DNA from: Arenicola marina
Lineage: Eukaryota > Annelida > Polychaeta > Arenicolidae
Direction of reading: 5' to 3'
NCBI GenBank assembly: GCA_964019135.1
Contig: OZ025264.1
Location: 5,783,935-5,847,934 of the forward strand
DNA length: 64,000 bases
Each line of letters begins with the position of its first letter. Within the stretch, counting starts at the first letter, position 1. Below the pieces are notes generated by a model. It was not told where the DNA came from. It worked only from the letters and a program-made list of their open reading frames with translations, and did not search any database. This document shows positions 1-11,375 of this stretch, one piece after another. A program made the translations under genes and the position numbers.

Positions 1-1995
1 GTCAAAGGCATGGTGGACAAAGGCACGGTGACCAAAGGCACGGTGACCAAAGGCACGGTGACCAAAGGCACGATGACCAAAGGCACGGTGACCAAAGACA
101 CGATGACCAAAGGCACGATGACCAAAGGCACGGTGACCAAAGACACGGTGACCAAAGGCACTGTGACCAAAGGCACGATGACCAAAGGCACGGTGACCAA
201 AGACACGATGACCAAAGGCACGATGACCAAAGGCACGGTGACCAAAGACACGGTGACCAAAGGCACTGTGACCAAAGGCACGATGACCAAAGACACGTGA
301 TCTAAAGGCACGGTGACCAAAGGCACGGTGACCAAAGACACGTGATCTAAAGGCACGGTGACCAAAGACACGATGACCAAAGACACGATGACCAAAGGCA
401 CGGTGACCAAAGGCACGGTGACCAAAGACAAGATGACCAAAGGCACGGTGACCAAAGGCCAGGTGACCAAAGGCACGGTGACCAAAGGCACGGTGACCAA
501 AGACACGATGACCAAAGGCACGATGACCAAAGGCACGGTGACCAAAGGCACGATGACCAAAGACACGATGACCAAAGGCACGGTGACCAAAGGCACGGTG
601 ACCAAAGACACGATGACCAAAGGCACGGTGACCAAAGGCACGATGACCAAAGGCACGATGACCAAAGACACGGTGACCAAAGGCACTGTGACCAAAGGCA
701 CGATGACCAAAGACACGTGATCTAAAGGCACGGTGACCAAAGGCACGGTGACCAAAGGCACGGTGACCAAAGGCACGGTGGTCAAAGGCACGGTGGTCAT
801 AGGCATTGTGGACAAAGGCACGGTGACCAAAGGCACGGTGACCAAAGGCACGGTGACCAAAGGCACGGTGACCAAAGGCACGGTGACCAAAGGCATGGTG
901 GACAAAGGCACGGTGACCAAAGGCACGGTGACCAAAGGCACGGTGACCAAAGGCATGGTGGACAAAGGCACGGTGACCAAAGGCACGGTGGTCAAAGGCA
1001 CGGTGACCAAAGACACGGTGACCAAAGGCACGGGGACCAAAGGCACGGTGACCAAAGGCATGGTGGACAAAGGCACGGTGACCAAAGGCGCGGTGACCAA
1101 AGGCACGGTGGTCAAAGGCACGGTGACCAAAGACACGATGACCAAAGGCACGGTGACCAAAGGCACGGTGACCAAAGGCATGGTGGACAAAGGCACGGTG
1201 ACCAAAGGCACGGTGACCAAAGGCACGGTGACCAAAGGCACGGTGACCAAAGGCACGGTGGTCAAAGGCACGGTGACCAAAGACACGATGACCAAAGGCA
1301 CGGTGACCAAAGGCACGGTGACCAAAGGCACGGTGACCAAAGGCACGGTGACCAAAGGCACGGTGACCAAAGGCATAGGGGACAAAGGCACGGTGACCAA
1401 AGGCACGGTGACCAAAGGCACGGTGACCAAAGGCAGGGTGACCAAAGGCACGGTGACCAAAGGCACGGTGACCAAAGGCACGGTGGTCAAAGGCAGGGTG
1501 AACAAAGGCACGTGATCTAAAGGCACGGTGACCAAACCACGATGACCAAAGGCACGGTGACCAAAGGCACGGTGACCAAAGACACGATGACCAAAGGCAC
1601 GGTGACCAAAGGCACGATGACCAAAGACACGATGACCAAAGGCACTGTGACCAAAGACACGTGATCTAAAGGCACGGTGACCAAAGACACGTGATCTAAA
1701 GGCACGGTGACCAAAGACACGTGATCTAAAGGCACGGTGACCAAAGACACGATGACCAAAGGCACGGTGACCAAAGGCACGGTGACCAAAGACACGTGAT
1801 CTAAAGGCACGGTGACCAAAGGCACGATGACCAAAGGCACGATGACCAAAGGTACTGTGACCAAAGACACGGTGACCAAAGGCACGGTGACCAAAGGCCC
1901 GGTGACCAAAGGCACGGTGACCAAAGACACGTGATCTAAAGGCACGGTGACCAAAGGCACGTGATCTAAAGGCACGGTGGTCAAAGGCAAAGTCT
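1..1995. repeat. 15-bp minisatellite, about 130 copies
   Basis: The unit is ACCAAAGGCACGGTG with frequent GGC/GAC, CGG/CGA and GTGATCTAA variants. The array runs from the left window edge to about 1995, so its true start is not seen. It lies in an intron of the mannosidase gene, upstream of the first exon visible here. Because 15 is a multiple of three, a Thr-Lys-Gly-Thr-Val reading stays open for up to 260 codons, and a Val-Pro-Leu-Val-Thr reading stays open on the other strand. The frames are interrupted repeatedly by the TGATCTAA variant, so this is not a gene. Confidence 0.97.
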
Positions 1996-2511
1996 CCTAA
2001 AGAGGCTATGTGTGGCGACGAATTTTGAATTGTTGTCGTAAATTAGTTGTTTAATCTTTGTTGTGATAATTGATAATGATGTCAACATGGTTACTAAGGT
2101 GAATAAAGTTATTGCTGCAAACTAATAATATGAAGTATTCCCTTTTAATGTTACGATACATTCTACTGTTACATAAATGAATTTTGAAAACGTGAAATGG
2201 TCTTAATAGAAGTAATCGATATTGTATCAACAGACCATTATTTGCAAGTGTAGACTGTTAAGTTACAATGGTGTTTGGATTATTGTTGATGTGCGATATA
2301 TTTTATAGATGAACCGTTTACAGTGACGCCCATACACACAAGAATTGGTCATCCAGCAATTATTCACATTCTATACTAATAATTATTTTCTCCCATGTTC
2401 CTTATCATCACACCCCTCCGCCTCTCACATCTCGGTCTCCCTAACCCCTGCCTCATTGCTCCTCCCCCGCCTCCCTGCCACCCCGCCCCCCCCCCCCCCG
2501 CCGGCCCGCAG
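1996..2511 (+). other. intron sequence upstream of mannosidase exon A
   Basis: AT-rich unique sequence followed by a C-rich pyrimidine tract (about 2395-2505) that ends in the AG acceptor at 2510-2511. No other feature is visible. Confidence 0.7.
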
Positions 2512-2688
2512 TTGGTGCTGGGGACCCGGCTCAACCCCTGCTTCACTGGCCCCACCAAGGTTCCGTGCAACCGCATCAACATGAAGCGCGGGAAGCCGAG
2601 CTTTATCGAGATCAGTACGGCCGAGGTGGGCACCATCCAGCTGGAGTTCCGCGACCTGGCGCGCTCCTCGGGTCAGAATCTCTTCGAG
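2512..2688 (+). CDS. MAN1B1: mannosidase exon A (alternative 1)
   Basis: 177 bp, 59 codons, phase 0 at both ends. The acceptor is the AG at 2510-2511 after a long C-tract, and the donor is GTAACC after 2688. It encodes the segment with [10 protein letters not shown] and [11 protein letters not shown]. It is GC-richer than its partner at 3595 and 61% identical to it in protein (36 of 59 residues, counted by eye). Confidence 0.88.
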
Positions 2689-5600
2689 GTAACCGGATAC
2701 CAGTCACCACGCACCACCCCGCGTAGCGCCACCTGGCGAATGCGGCACGAACCCACCCCCAAGCGAATCTCCCGCTCCCCCTCTCCCGCCTACTGCGCAT
2801 GCGCTTGTTTACTAATCTGTACCTCGTGCGTGTGCGTCCTTTATACATTTTTTTTATTGTTTTTTTTTTTCTTCATATATTTTTCTTGTGTGTATTCATT
2901 TAGCATATGTACAAATCACGACGCAGTGTACAGGGTGTTGTTCCATGGATGTGTCCAGCACCGGGAATTCCCTGCTGGTTCTGCGTGGGCAAACCCTCAT
3001 CTACAGCTTTCGTCGATTTTCTATATTCAAGGATTGTTTGACGCACTGTATGTGTTTTTTCTCCGTCGTTTTCGATATTTAGATGAGGATGTTTCATACG
3101 TTTTGTCCATCCTCTAGGTACCGGTTTAGTCGATGTCTTAGCGTCCCCCTAACTGTTGTTACTAATACCTGTGTGCATGCCCCACTCTCTGCCGTCGTCA
3201 ACGTCCGACAGGGGGCGCTTAACGGGAAATGGACATGCAAAAACCAAGATGGCCGACTGAACATATTGAGATAGTTATATATTGATATCTTTCGGTTTTT
3301 AGTTACATCTTCTTAGAGTACTTATGTTATAATTAAGAGTTCACATACTTTGATATATTTTGCATGTACGAACAGAGAACAGAGATCAGAACTACTCTCT
3401 CAGGTGACAGTTACAGTTGGCCATCTTGGTGATCATGTCTCATTGCCTTTAAAAACTGCACTTAAACTAGTTTCAGCGGAACATGCAGAGCGCCACCGGA
3501 GCGGAAAGCTTGGACATATACCATCTAAACTAAAAGACGGAATCAAATACAAAGCCCTGTTTGATGATCTCCCAACCTCCATTTGCATGTACAGTTGGAT
3601 CTTGGGGAGAGGCTGTTTCCTTGTTTCGGCGGGGTGACCAAGATTCCGTGCTATAGAGTCAACCTTAGAACAGGCATGGCTAAGTTTGACGATATCTCCA
3701 CGGCGGAAATCGGAACTATCCAGCTAGAGTTTACCGACTTGGCGCGATCACAAGCGGACGCCAAGTTTGAGGTAGACGACCGGCTACTGTATTAACAAGG
3801 GCAGGGGAGGAAAATCCAGTTCCAGGGGTCCTGCGGGGAGGTGGGAAGGGGGGTGGGGTGCCAATTTGTACGACTTGTCCGTAGGTCTTACGAATTTTGC
3901 TTCGTTTTCTATTGTCTTCCGATTAGCCGGATTATCCTACGATATTTCTTCCTCTAATTTTAATGTTCCCTAAACAGGCATCATAATGCGCCATGTGTGC
4001 ACAACTACTGTATATAGTTTACGAGCCAGATACCTTCGTACCCCCCTGTCATTGGTGACCTCTGATCGTCTTCGTGTTCGATGCTTTTATAACAATTCTG
4101 TGGTTGACATTCGGGGGGTGGGGGTAGGGGTAGAGTGGGTTGGGGGGAGGCGTTGCTTTTGTGCATGGAATGGCCAGGTGTAGTATCAGCCACGTGTCTA
4201 GGTCAGTTGATCCCTGAGAAGGCCTGGCGAAGGCATATGCCATGGACTCCATCTGGCGGTGTCACTGACATCCTCTTGCGCTGTCGTTACCCCTCGGGGG
4301 TTCGATCCCATACCTACTGGCCCACGTTGCCGTACTGCTAAATTCAGACCATTTAGGTTTACCATGTTGTGGCGCTTTGTAAATACTGCTCTTACCTATA
4401 TCATTATTACATTAAGATGCCGTGAAACTAATCGGCTTATTACTTATTAGAAGGGTAAAAATGGATGTGTGTACTCTAGTGTATTATCCTCGAGGGGTTC
4501 ATGGAGTAACGATTTTTATTTGTTATGGCACAGAAAAGTTCTACAGCTGCAATCGTCGCTAACCACTAAACCTGTCTATGCATTCGCTGCTTAGCCCCGT
4601 AGTTTTCAATCTGGGGCATGTTTCATTCCTTCATCCTTCATCGTCTCGGGAGGTTCCTTGGCCCAATTTAGCCTGTATGTGCACAAAAGTGGCCTAAAAC
4701 ACCAACATTCCATTCCATTCCCGTAGTTTTCACTGTTGTGTGCCACCATTATCCCGTTATCTAACCTTTCGGTGTGATCCTAAACATACGCGCAGTCTCT
4801 GTATACACGGTGTTCGGTGAGGTGTATTGATATGAACGCCTGAAATATCTATACCGACTGCACAACATAGCATGCGAAGTGCGCTTAATGTTGGTGGCCT
4901 ATCAGTTAGTAAAATACATTAACCTACGTGTAGCTTAGCATTTCTAGCTTTGAAGTAGTATTAACTATTTTTCTGATGTAAGAATCGCAGAATGTATATG
5001 TGACTAAATAATTCTGACTATATTTTAAGTGTTATCGAAGCACAAGTATTGTATACAAATGTCTTCGCTGGTAATGCTGGTATAACCGCAGTAATAAAAA
5101 CGAAAACTAGTAAATAGTTACTGATGTATAAGTGTAGATAGATGTCATGGTAGTAAAGTGTAGTGTGATAAGGTATTTTCTGCATTGCTGCGCTATACAC
5201 TGTTATACACAATGTAGTCATTTACAAGATATATGGACGGATATTATATCGGATGTTAAATCACTAACCAGTCCTAAGGGGTCTACACAGCGCCATCTTA
5301 TTGAATTACATATTCAAATAGAAAGAAATCCATGAAATATTATGTGACATACCCATCCCTAGGCTATCACAGAAAGCCTTGAAAAGTCACTTGCAACTCT
5401 GCAAGAACTGGTTACAATACCTACTTATTAAATTAGGTTGTGTGACTATCATAATAAATAATTAAAATAGAAAAAAAAAAATCCATGAAATATTACAATC
5501 TAATATACCCATGTCTTGGCCATCGCAGAAAGCCATGGACGACATATCTGACCACCTGCACAAGATGGAGAAGATGGATGGACTCGTGTCCTGCTTCATC

Positions 5601-8376
5601 AACCCACATACGGGCATGTTCCGGATGGCCTCCACCGTCTCGGTCGGCGCAAGCGCAGACAGCTACTACGAGTACCTCATCAAGCAGTGGATACAGACCG
5701 GAAAACAGAAAGACTGGTAAGGTCGCTTTGTCGGTGTTCGCCGAACTTTTTTGTTGGGGTTCATTTCCGGTGTCATATTAACGGTAGAGAAGGAGTATTT
5801 TGTGTGTATTTCCTCTTGCAAAGAGATAATTGTGGACTGACGCCGCCTGTTCAACAAGAAGTTAACTGAATTTTTCTTTTACTATAGCCTGTCATTTATA
5901 GTATTTTAATTGTAAGTGGTCGTATATGTAGTTTTACTATTCCCTGGACGGATTTGTCGTTTTTCGACATCGCGTTCTGTAATACTGAGGGTGGTATTAA
6001 TTTGGCACTGGCGGTCGCAATATCTCATCCTGAGCTACAAACAGAAGCTGAATATCCCATCATGCACCAGTTCAACTTCCGCGTTATTTAAGGTCCTCGA
6101 ATTCAATTGTTGTATTTCGTGGTCGCCGTGTGCCGTATGTGAGCTATGTGTTTTACTCTTAATATGATGGGAGTCCTCACTTGTGCTTAGTTGGCAGCCG
6201 TGCTGGTGCATAAGCCAATGGATAAGCAGCGTATTGTGTAGTAATTTAATTATTTCCATTGATTACGCGGCGTTGCCTGGACAAACCAATGTGAAACTGA
6301 CAGTGACACAGTCGTCGCATGTATGTCCTGTCCTTGGTCCTGACCATTGCTCGGTTCCCATGTCTGACCTGTGTTATGGGCCAGTTTTCGGAACTAAAGT
6401 CTTCCTGGAGGACAACCCATGTCAGACGAGACATGCGTACGGTTCCATAACCTCAAATTATGACGCCCATCCAGAAATGTTATTCCTAAAGTTCCTTCGC
6501 TGGTCGCCAACCTGAAATTGTAACGCCCGACCATTCTAACCAACAGATGTCTCCTTCCTCTTGACATGTCAGGCTGAAGAACGATTATCTGGACGCCGTG
6601 GAGGGCATCTGGAAGCATCTGTACCGCTTCACGGAGCCCGGACACCTGGCCTTCGTGGGATCCTACAATAGCGCCCGCTCGAAGAGCTTCAGGACCGATA
6701 TGGTGAGTGGCCGAGAAACGTTTTGGTGTGGCCTGGAGGGGAAGGGAGGGAGGGGTAAGAGCTTCAGGGCCAGCAAAAGGCTTTGCTATGGCCTGAAGTG
6801 GGGGGGGGGGGGTTAAGGGAGCATAAATTTCGCCTGGAGGGGAAGTGGTGGTGGGGGGATATGAGCTGTAGGGCCGATATTTGTTATGGTCACGATCTAT
6901 GAAATGCATGCAATATTTGTGAAATTGGAATACAGATTTACCCATAGAACAAATCACGCCAAAAATATATCTCGTCATGTGATTGATCTTTGATATAAAC
7001 ATGCTTATGGAATTGGAGTGCAGGGTAACCTATAGCAACTTGATCCAATGATATTACAACATCTAGTCATATATGAATCATGATCTCTGACATCAGAAAT
7101 ATATTATTGACGATGAAGGCCTAAGCTAGTCTACGTACAAGAAAAGGCCAGCATGCAAGTCGCGCCATCGTGTTGCGCGACAGCCAACGATGGTGGAAAT
7201 GTTGTATTTTGATATAGTAACGACTTCTAAGTTAAATATAGTAATAGTTGTTGTATTGTAAGATTTATATGTATGTATTAATATATTAGAAATAATAAAA
7301 AACAAAAGAAAAAAAAAATGATTGAAATGTTTATGTTGATACGCCGTTGCCTAGGAACACTTGGCGTGCTTCCTGCCCGGGACGCTGGCTCTGGGCTACA
7401 TGGCCGGCCTTGGCAACCAGCACCACCTGAAGATGGCGGAGAACCTGACGCGCACGTGCTACGAGATGTACCGCCGCATGCCCACTGGCCTCAGTCCCGA
7501 GGTCGCCCACATGAATATTCAAAACACCGGCACCGAGGATATTAGTACAGGAGTAAGTGTCTGCAAGGAGTTGGCTTCTTCTATTCAACATTATTCCACA
7601 TACTGTTTACATTTGTATTTTTTTCAGTTCGTTTCTATTTGATATTATTCCAGATTTTGTTACCTTGTATGTAAGGTTAGAAATCAAGGTTATTGTAATT
7701 TATTTCCTATTTGAAAGAAAAACTTATAACAGTAAAGCGGGTTCATTACATTTCGGATTAGCTGCAAAGTTGGCCTCTTTAATTGTGTTGAATTCGTATT
7801 TTTAATTAAGGAATAAGATAATTACAATAATAATAAATAAATAAGATCAATTACAAGCAATACAGGTGGGCCTAGTGTAGTAGATTGGTGGTGAAGATTG
7901 CTTTACGTTTCGGGCCATCTTTGTGTACAAAACCGGGCGAATGGGAATTAATATCCCCCACGGTATCCAATTAGACTTTAACATAATTTCGATCTCCTCA
8001 TCATGTCCAATAATTTATCTCCCTCTCTCTTTCGCGTTTACAGTACAGCTCGGTGTTCAACCTGCAGCGGCCGGAGACGGTTGAGAGCATCTTCTACCTG
8101 TACCGCGCCACGGGGGACCCCCAGTACCGGGAGTGGGGGTGGCAGATCTTCCAGGCCTTCGAGAAGCACACGCGGCTGGCGGACGGCGGCTACGCGTCCA
8201 TCGATAGCGTCAAGCGGCCGGACAACCCGGGCCACAGGGACAAGATGGAGACCTTCTACCTGGCCGAGACCCTCAAGTACCTCTACCTCCTCTTCAGCGA
8301 CGACCCCAACTTGATACCGCTCGACAAGTTCGTGATTAACACGGAGGCGCATCCACTGCCGGTGTACACCAGCTAA
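2512..8376 (+). CDS. MAN1B1: ER mannosyl-oligosaccharide alpha-1,2-mannosidase (GH47), C-terminal part
   Basis: Class I alpha-mannosidase of the ER. In the known family it trims Man9GlcNAc2 on glycoproteins to the Man8 B isomer and feeds ER-associated degradation. Exons seen: 2512-2688 or 3595-3771 (alternatives), 5529-5716, 6573-6702, 7355-7552 and 8044-8376. Phases agree throughout (0, 0, 2, 0, 0) and give about 341 C-terminal residues. Family landmarks include the SIQLEF-like TIQLEF segment, ADSYYEYL with the catalytic Asp, [17 protein letters not shown] with the catalytic Glu, [20 protein letters not shown], and the terminal NTEAHPLP, whose Thr binds calcium in characterised enzymes. The match is closer to human MAN1B1 than to Golgi MAN1A/C, for example in SDDPNL and in ending just after HPLP. 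The N-terminal half, including the membrane anchor and the first catalytic Glu, lies off the left edge. Confidence 0.92.
2689..3594 (+). other. intron between the two alternative exons
   Basis: About 0.9 kb. It contains T-rich runs near 2850-2885 and otherwise unremarkable AT-rich sequence. No third exon copy was found. Confidence 0.6.
3595..3771 (+). CDS. MAN1B1: mannosidase exon B (alternative 2)
   Basis: 177 bp, 59 codons, with the same phase and length as exon A. The acceptor is TACAG before 3595 and the donor is GTAGAC after 3771. It encodes [19 protein letters not shown] and [11 protein letters not shown]. Either exon joins in frame to the exon at 5529. Both are intact, so alternative use is more likely than one being a dead copy. 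Inclusion of both would keep the frame but duplicate part of the barrel. Confidence 0.88.
4250..4335 (+). mobile_element. possible tRNA-derived SINE head
   Basis: GGTTCGATCCC at 4299-4309 fits a pol III B box, and TGGCGGTGTCACTG about 45 bp upstream is a weak A box. No cloverleaf was established and no second copy was seen in the window. It could be a chance match. Confidence 0.3.
5329..5400 (+). pseudogene. decayed duplicate of the exon-5529 acceptor region
   Basis: Starting at about 5329, the sequence AAATCCATGAAATATTA, then TACCCAT, then GGCTATCACAGAAAGCC, matches the real acceptor region beginning about 157 bp downstream at 5486 (the same first block, then GGCCATCGCAGAAAGCC). After AAAGCC the copy diverges, and the reading frame drifts from the mannosidase sequence. 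It looks like a short tandem duplication of an intron-exon junction that has decayed. Confidence 0.6.
5529..5716 (+). CDS. MAN1B1: mannosidase exon with catalytic Asp
   Basis: 188 bp, phase 0 in and phase 2 out. It encodes [13 protein letters not shown] through [20 protein letters not shown]; the final Trp codon is split across the GTAAGG donor. The Asp in ASADSYYEY corresponds to the catalytic Asp of human MAN1B1 (D463). Confidence 0.9.
5717..6572 (+). other. intron, no feature seen
   Basis: About 0.86 kb of unremarkable sequence ending in the acceptor TGTCAG at 6567-6572. Confidence 0.6.
6573..6702 (+). CDS. MAN1B1: mannosidase exon, linker and HLAFVGS region
   Basis: 130 bp, phase 2 in and phase 0 out. 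It encodes [16 protein letters not shown], then [16 protein letters not shown] and TDM. It matches the human segment ending in KLTFVGEL and AKM. The donor is GTGAGT. Confidence 0.9.
6703..7354 (+). other. intron, no gene seen
   Basis: It begins with G-rich repeats (about 6735-6865, with variants of GGAGGGGAAG) and continues as AT-rich sequence to the acceptor CCTAG at 7350-7354. Confidence 0.6.
7355..7552 (+). CDS. MAN1B1: mannosidase exon with [10 protein letters not shown]
   Basis: 198 bp, 66 codons, phase 0. It encodes [20 protein letters not shown], then [20 protein letters not shown] and PEVAHMNI. The match to MAN1B1 is close ([25 protein letters not shown]). The donor is GTAAGT after 7552. 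Confidence 0.92.
7553..8043 (+). other. intron, no feature seen
   Basis: About 0.49 kb of AT-rich sequence ending in a pyrimidine tract and TTACAG at 8038-8043. Confidence 0.6.
8044..8376 (+). CDS. MAN1B1: mannosidase terminal exon
   Basis: Encodes 110 residues and a TAA stop. [17 protein letters not shown] carries the third catalytic Glu (E599 in human). [34 protein letters not shown] and [12 protein letters not shown] follow. The last residues line up with the C-terminus of human MAN1B1, so the stop is natural. Confidence 0.95.
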   Translation, partial: YSSVFNLQRPETVESIFYLYRATGDPQYREWGWQIFQAFEKHTRLADGGYASIDSVKRPDNPGHRDKMETFYLAETLKYLYLLFSDDPNLIPLDKFVINTEAHPLPVYTS

Positions 8377-9010
8377 CGGCGGACGGCGGGTGGCCTCGTC
8401 ATTGGGATAGAGGGGGGAGAGAGGGAGAGGGGGGGGGGGGCGTAGATTAAAAAAAAAAAATTGTGTGTGCGGGGGGAGGGGGTAGTGTAGGGTGTATGTA
8501 TTTCGGGGTGAGGCGCGGAGCGTGGCGCAGCATTTGTATTTTTATTATTTTTTTGCGGGGGGGGGGGGGGCGTCTTAGTGTAGTGTACTAAGGGAGTAGA
8601 TTGTCTTGGATAGAGAGGTTTAGATAAATGTCGGGGTGGGGTGGTGGGGGGGGGCATCTCATACAGAGATGATGGTGGGTGGGGATGTCAATCTAGTGGC
8701 AGGGGTAGACGCGTGGAGTCGCCTCGGACCTTTATCAAAGAGGGTGACGCTGAAGTTGCTTGAAGCGTCTGTTACTCGTTATGTATCTGTGATTATTGCC
8801 AAGCCAGACTGACAATATTGTGTACATATTGTGTGTCGGGTGGCGTACGTGTGTCGGTGTGCGAGGCTGACGTGCTACATGATCCACTTCCCGTGCTAGG
8901 TACGTACGGCTGTGGGTAACCTTGGTAACCTAAGGGATCATCATTAATATACGCGTCTGTAGTCCTGAGTGGGGCTACCATAGGTCTATTGGTTAATGTA
9001 AACGTCATTA
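8377..9010 (+). other. mannosidase 3' flank
   Basis: Begins with G-rich and A-rich homopolymer tracts (8405-8660). An ATTAAA just before the A-run near 8450 is a weak polyadenylation candidate. Nothing else is recognised before the 21-bp array. Confidence 0.4.
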
Positions 9011-9021
9011 TACCGAAACCA

Positions 9022-10418
9022 CGCGTATCTCCATAGTAATCGCAGGTATCCCCATAGTAATCGCGCGTGTCTCCATAGTAATCGCGCGTATCTCCATAGT
9101 AATCGCGCGTATCTCCATAGTAATCGCAGGTATCCCCATAGTAATCGCGCGTATCTCCATAGTAATCGCGCGTATCTCCAAAGTAACCGCGCGTATCTCC
9201 ATAGTAATCGCGCGTATCTCCATAGTAATCGCAGGTATCCCGATAGTAATCGCAGGAATCCCCATAGTAATCGCGCGTATCTCCATAGTAAACGCGCGTA
9301 TCTCCATAGTAATCGCGCGTACCTCCATAGTAATCGCGCGTACCTCTATAGTAATCGCGCGTATCTCCATAGTAATCGCGCGTACCTCCATAGTAATCGC
9401 GCCTATCTCCATAGTAATCGCGCGTATCCCCATAGTAATCGCGCGTATCTCCATAGTAATCACGCGGATCTCCATAGTAATCGCGCGTATCTCCATAGTA
9501 ATCGCGCGTACCTCCATAGTAATCGCGCAGATCTCCATAGTAATCGCGCGTATCCGCATAGTAATCGCGCGTATCTCCATAGTAATCGCGCGTATCTCCA
9601 TAGTAATCGCGCGTACCTCCATAGTAATCGCGCGTACCTCCATAGTAATCGCGCGTACCTCCATAGTAATCGCGCGTATCCGCATAGTAATCGCGCGTAC
9701 CTCCATAGTAATCGCGCGTACCTCCATAGTAATCGCGCGTACCTCCATAGTAATCGCGCGTACCTCCATAGTAATCGCGCGTACCTCCATAGTAATCGAG
9801 CGGATCTCCATAGTAATCTCGCGTACCTCCATAGTAATCGCGCGTACCTCCATAGTAATCGCGCGTACCTCCATAGTAATCGCGCGTATCCCCATAGTAA
9901 TCGCGCGTACCTCCATAGTAATCACGCGTACCTCCATAGTAATCGCGCGTACCTCCATAGTAATCGCGCGTATCCCCATAGTAATCGCGCGTACCTCCAT
10001 AGTAATCGCGCGTATCTCTATAGTAATCGCGCGTATCTCCATAGTAATCGCGCGTATCTCCATAGTAATCGCGCGTATCTCCATAGTAATCGCGCGTATT
10101 TCCATAATAATCGCGCGTATCTCCATAGTAATCGCGCGTATCTCCATAGTAATCGCGCGTATCTCCATAGTAATCGCGCGTACCTCCATAGTAATCGCGC
10201 GTACCTCCATAGTAATCGCGCGTATCTCCATAGTAATCGCGCGTACCTCCATAGTAATCGCGCGTATCTCCATAGTAATCGCGCGTATCTCCATAGTAAT
10301 CGCGCGTACCTCCATAGTAATCGCGCATACCTCCATAGTAATCGCGCGTATCTCCATAGTAATCGCGCGTATCTCCATAGTAATCGCGCGTACCTCCATA
10401 GTAATCGCGCGTATCCCC
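9022..10418. repeat. 21-bp CpG-rich minisatellite, about 66 copies
   Basis: The core of the unit is CCATAGTAATCGCGCGTA with TCT/CCT/CCC variants. Each unit contains two or three CpGs. As 21 is a multiple of three, two minus-strand frames remain open for 470 and 561 codons (Asp-Thr-Arg-Asp-Tyr-Tyr-Gly and Ala-Ile-Thr-Met-Glu readings), which argues against either being selected as protein. The array sits 0.65 kb downstream of the mannosidase stop. Confidence 0.97.
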
Positions 10419-10847
10419 ATTTACGATCCCGTGGATCTCTATGATAATCGCGCGTATCAACACAACTGCGCATAACAATACATCGCGCGTGTCGCCATAC
10501 TACATTCGCGCATCTTCATTATGAACGCGGGTATCTTCATCATATAGGCATTATCCGTCTCTGAAGTAATGACGAATGAACCGTTTAACTTATAATGTCA
10601 GTAACGTTTGAACTAACGAAAGTAGGGGAAACTGCGCTTGATAAAAAAAAAGGTCTGCAAGGAATATTTCTGTCTATGCTGTGGCAGTTGCGATGGAGAT
10701 TCAAGTATGTCACTTCTTGCGATCAATCCCTTAGAGTGATATCACGTGCATCGAAGAGGCCTAGTGTATATAATGGTGAAGTAGTTAGTGATGACTGGAC
10801 TTCTATATCACCTGGATGGCGCAGTATCAAAGCGATCACAGGTATAG
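10419..10847. other. intergenic, degraded edge of the 21-bp array
   Basis: A few degenerate units (CGCGCGT spaced irregularly) continue to about 10530, then unique sequence follows. No gene is seen. Confidence 0.5.
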
Positions 10848-11375
10848 ACGGAGTGAATACGTGTAACCACTGATGGTGGGTTATACAGGCCAAGTGAATA
10901 CGTATAACCACTGATGGTGGGTTGTATAGACCGAGTGAATACGCATACCCACTGATGATGGGTTGTATAGACCGAGTGAATACGTATAACCACTGATGGT
11001 GGGTTGTATAGACCGAGTGAATACGTATAACCACTGATGGTGGGTTGTATAGACCGAGTGAATACGCATACCCACTGATGGTGGGTTGTATAGACCGAGT
11101 GAATACGTATAACCACTGAGGGTGGGTTGTATAGACCGAGTGAATACGTATAACCACTGATGGTGGGTTGTGTAGGCCGAGTGAATACGTATAACCACTG
11201 ATGGTGGGTTATACAGGCCAAGTGAATACGTATAACCACTGATGGTGGGTTGTATAGACCGAGTGAATACGTATAACCACTGATGGTGGGTTGTATAGAC
11301 CGAGTGAATACGTATAACCACTGATGGTGGGTTGTATAGACCGAGTGAATACGTATAACCACTGATGGTGGGTTG
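10848..11375. repeat. 41-bp minisatellite, about 13 copies
   Basis: The unit runs GTGAATACGTATAACCACTG, then ATGGTGGGTTGTATAGACCGA. Variants are few (GCATACCC, TACAGGCCAA). The unit has no stop in any minus-strand frame, so all three frames stay open and read as the same 41-residue cycle. Confidence 0.96.

Larger units (their letters stand above)
3772..5528 (+). other. intron with SINE-like sequence and a duplicated acceptor
   Basis: About 1.76 kb of mostly AT-rich sequence. It holds a possible tRNA-derived element near 4250-4330 and, at 5329-5400, a decayed copy of the 3' end of this intron and the start of the next exon. Confidence 0.6.

Noticed and set aside
10-1990. Open frames of Thr-Lys-Gly-Thr-Val repeats
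   Set aside because: By-product of a 15-bp repeat. The frames are broken by TGATCTAA variants, and no signal or flanking domain is present.
8793-10478. 561- and 470-codon minus-strand frames (Asp-Thr-Arg-Asp-Tyr-Tyr-Gly repeats)
   Set aside because: Two frames are open at once because the 21-bp unit lacks stops in both. Variation shows no bias toward silent changes in one frame.
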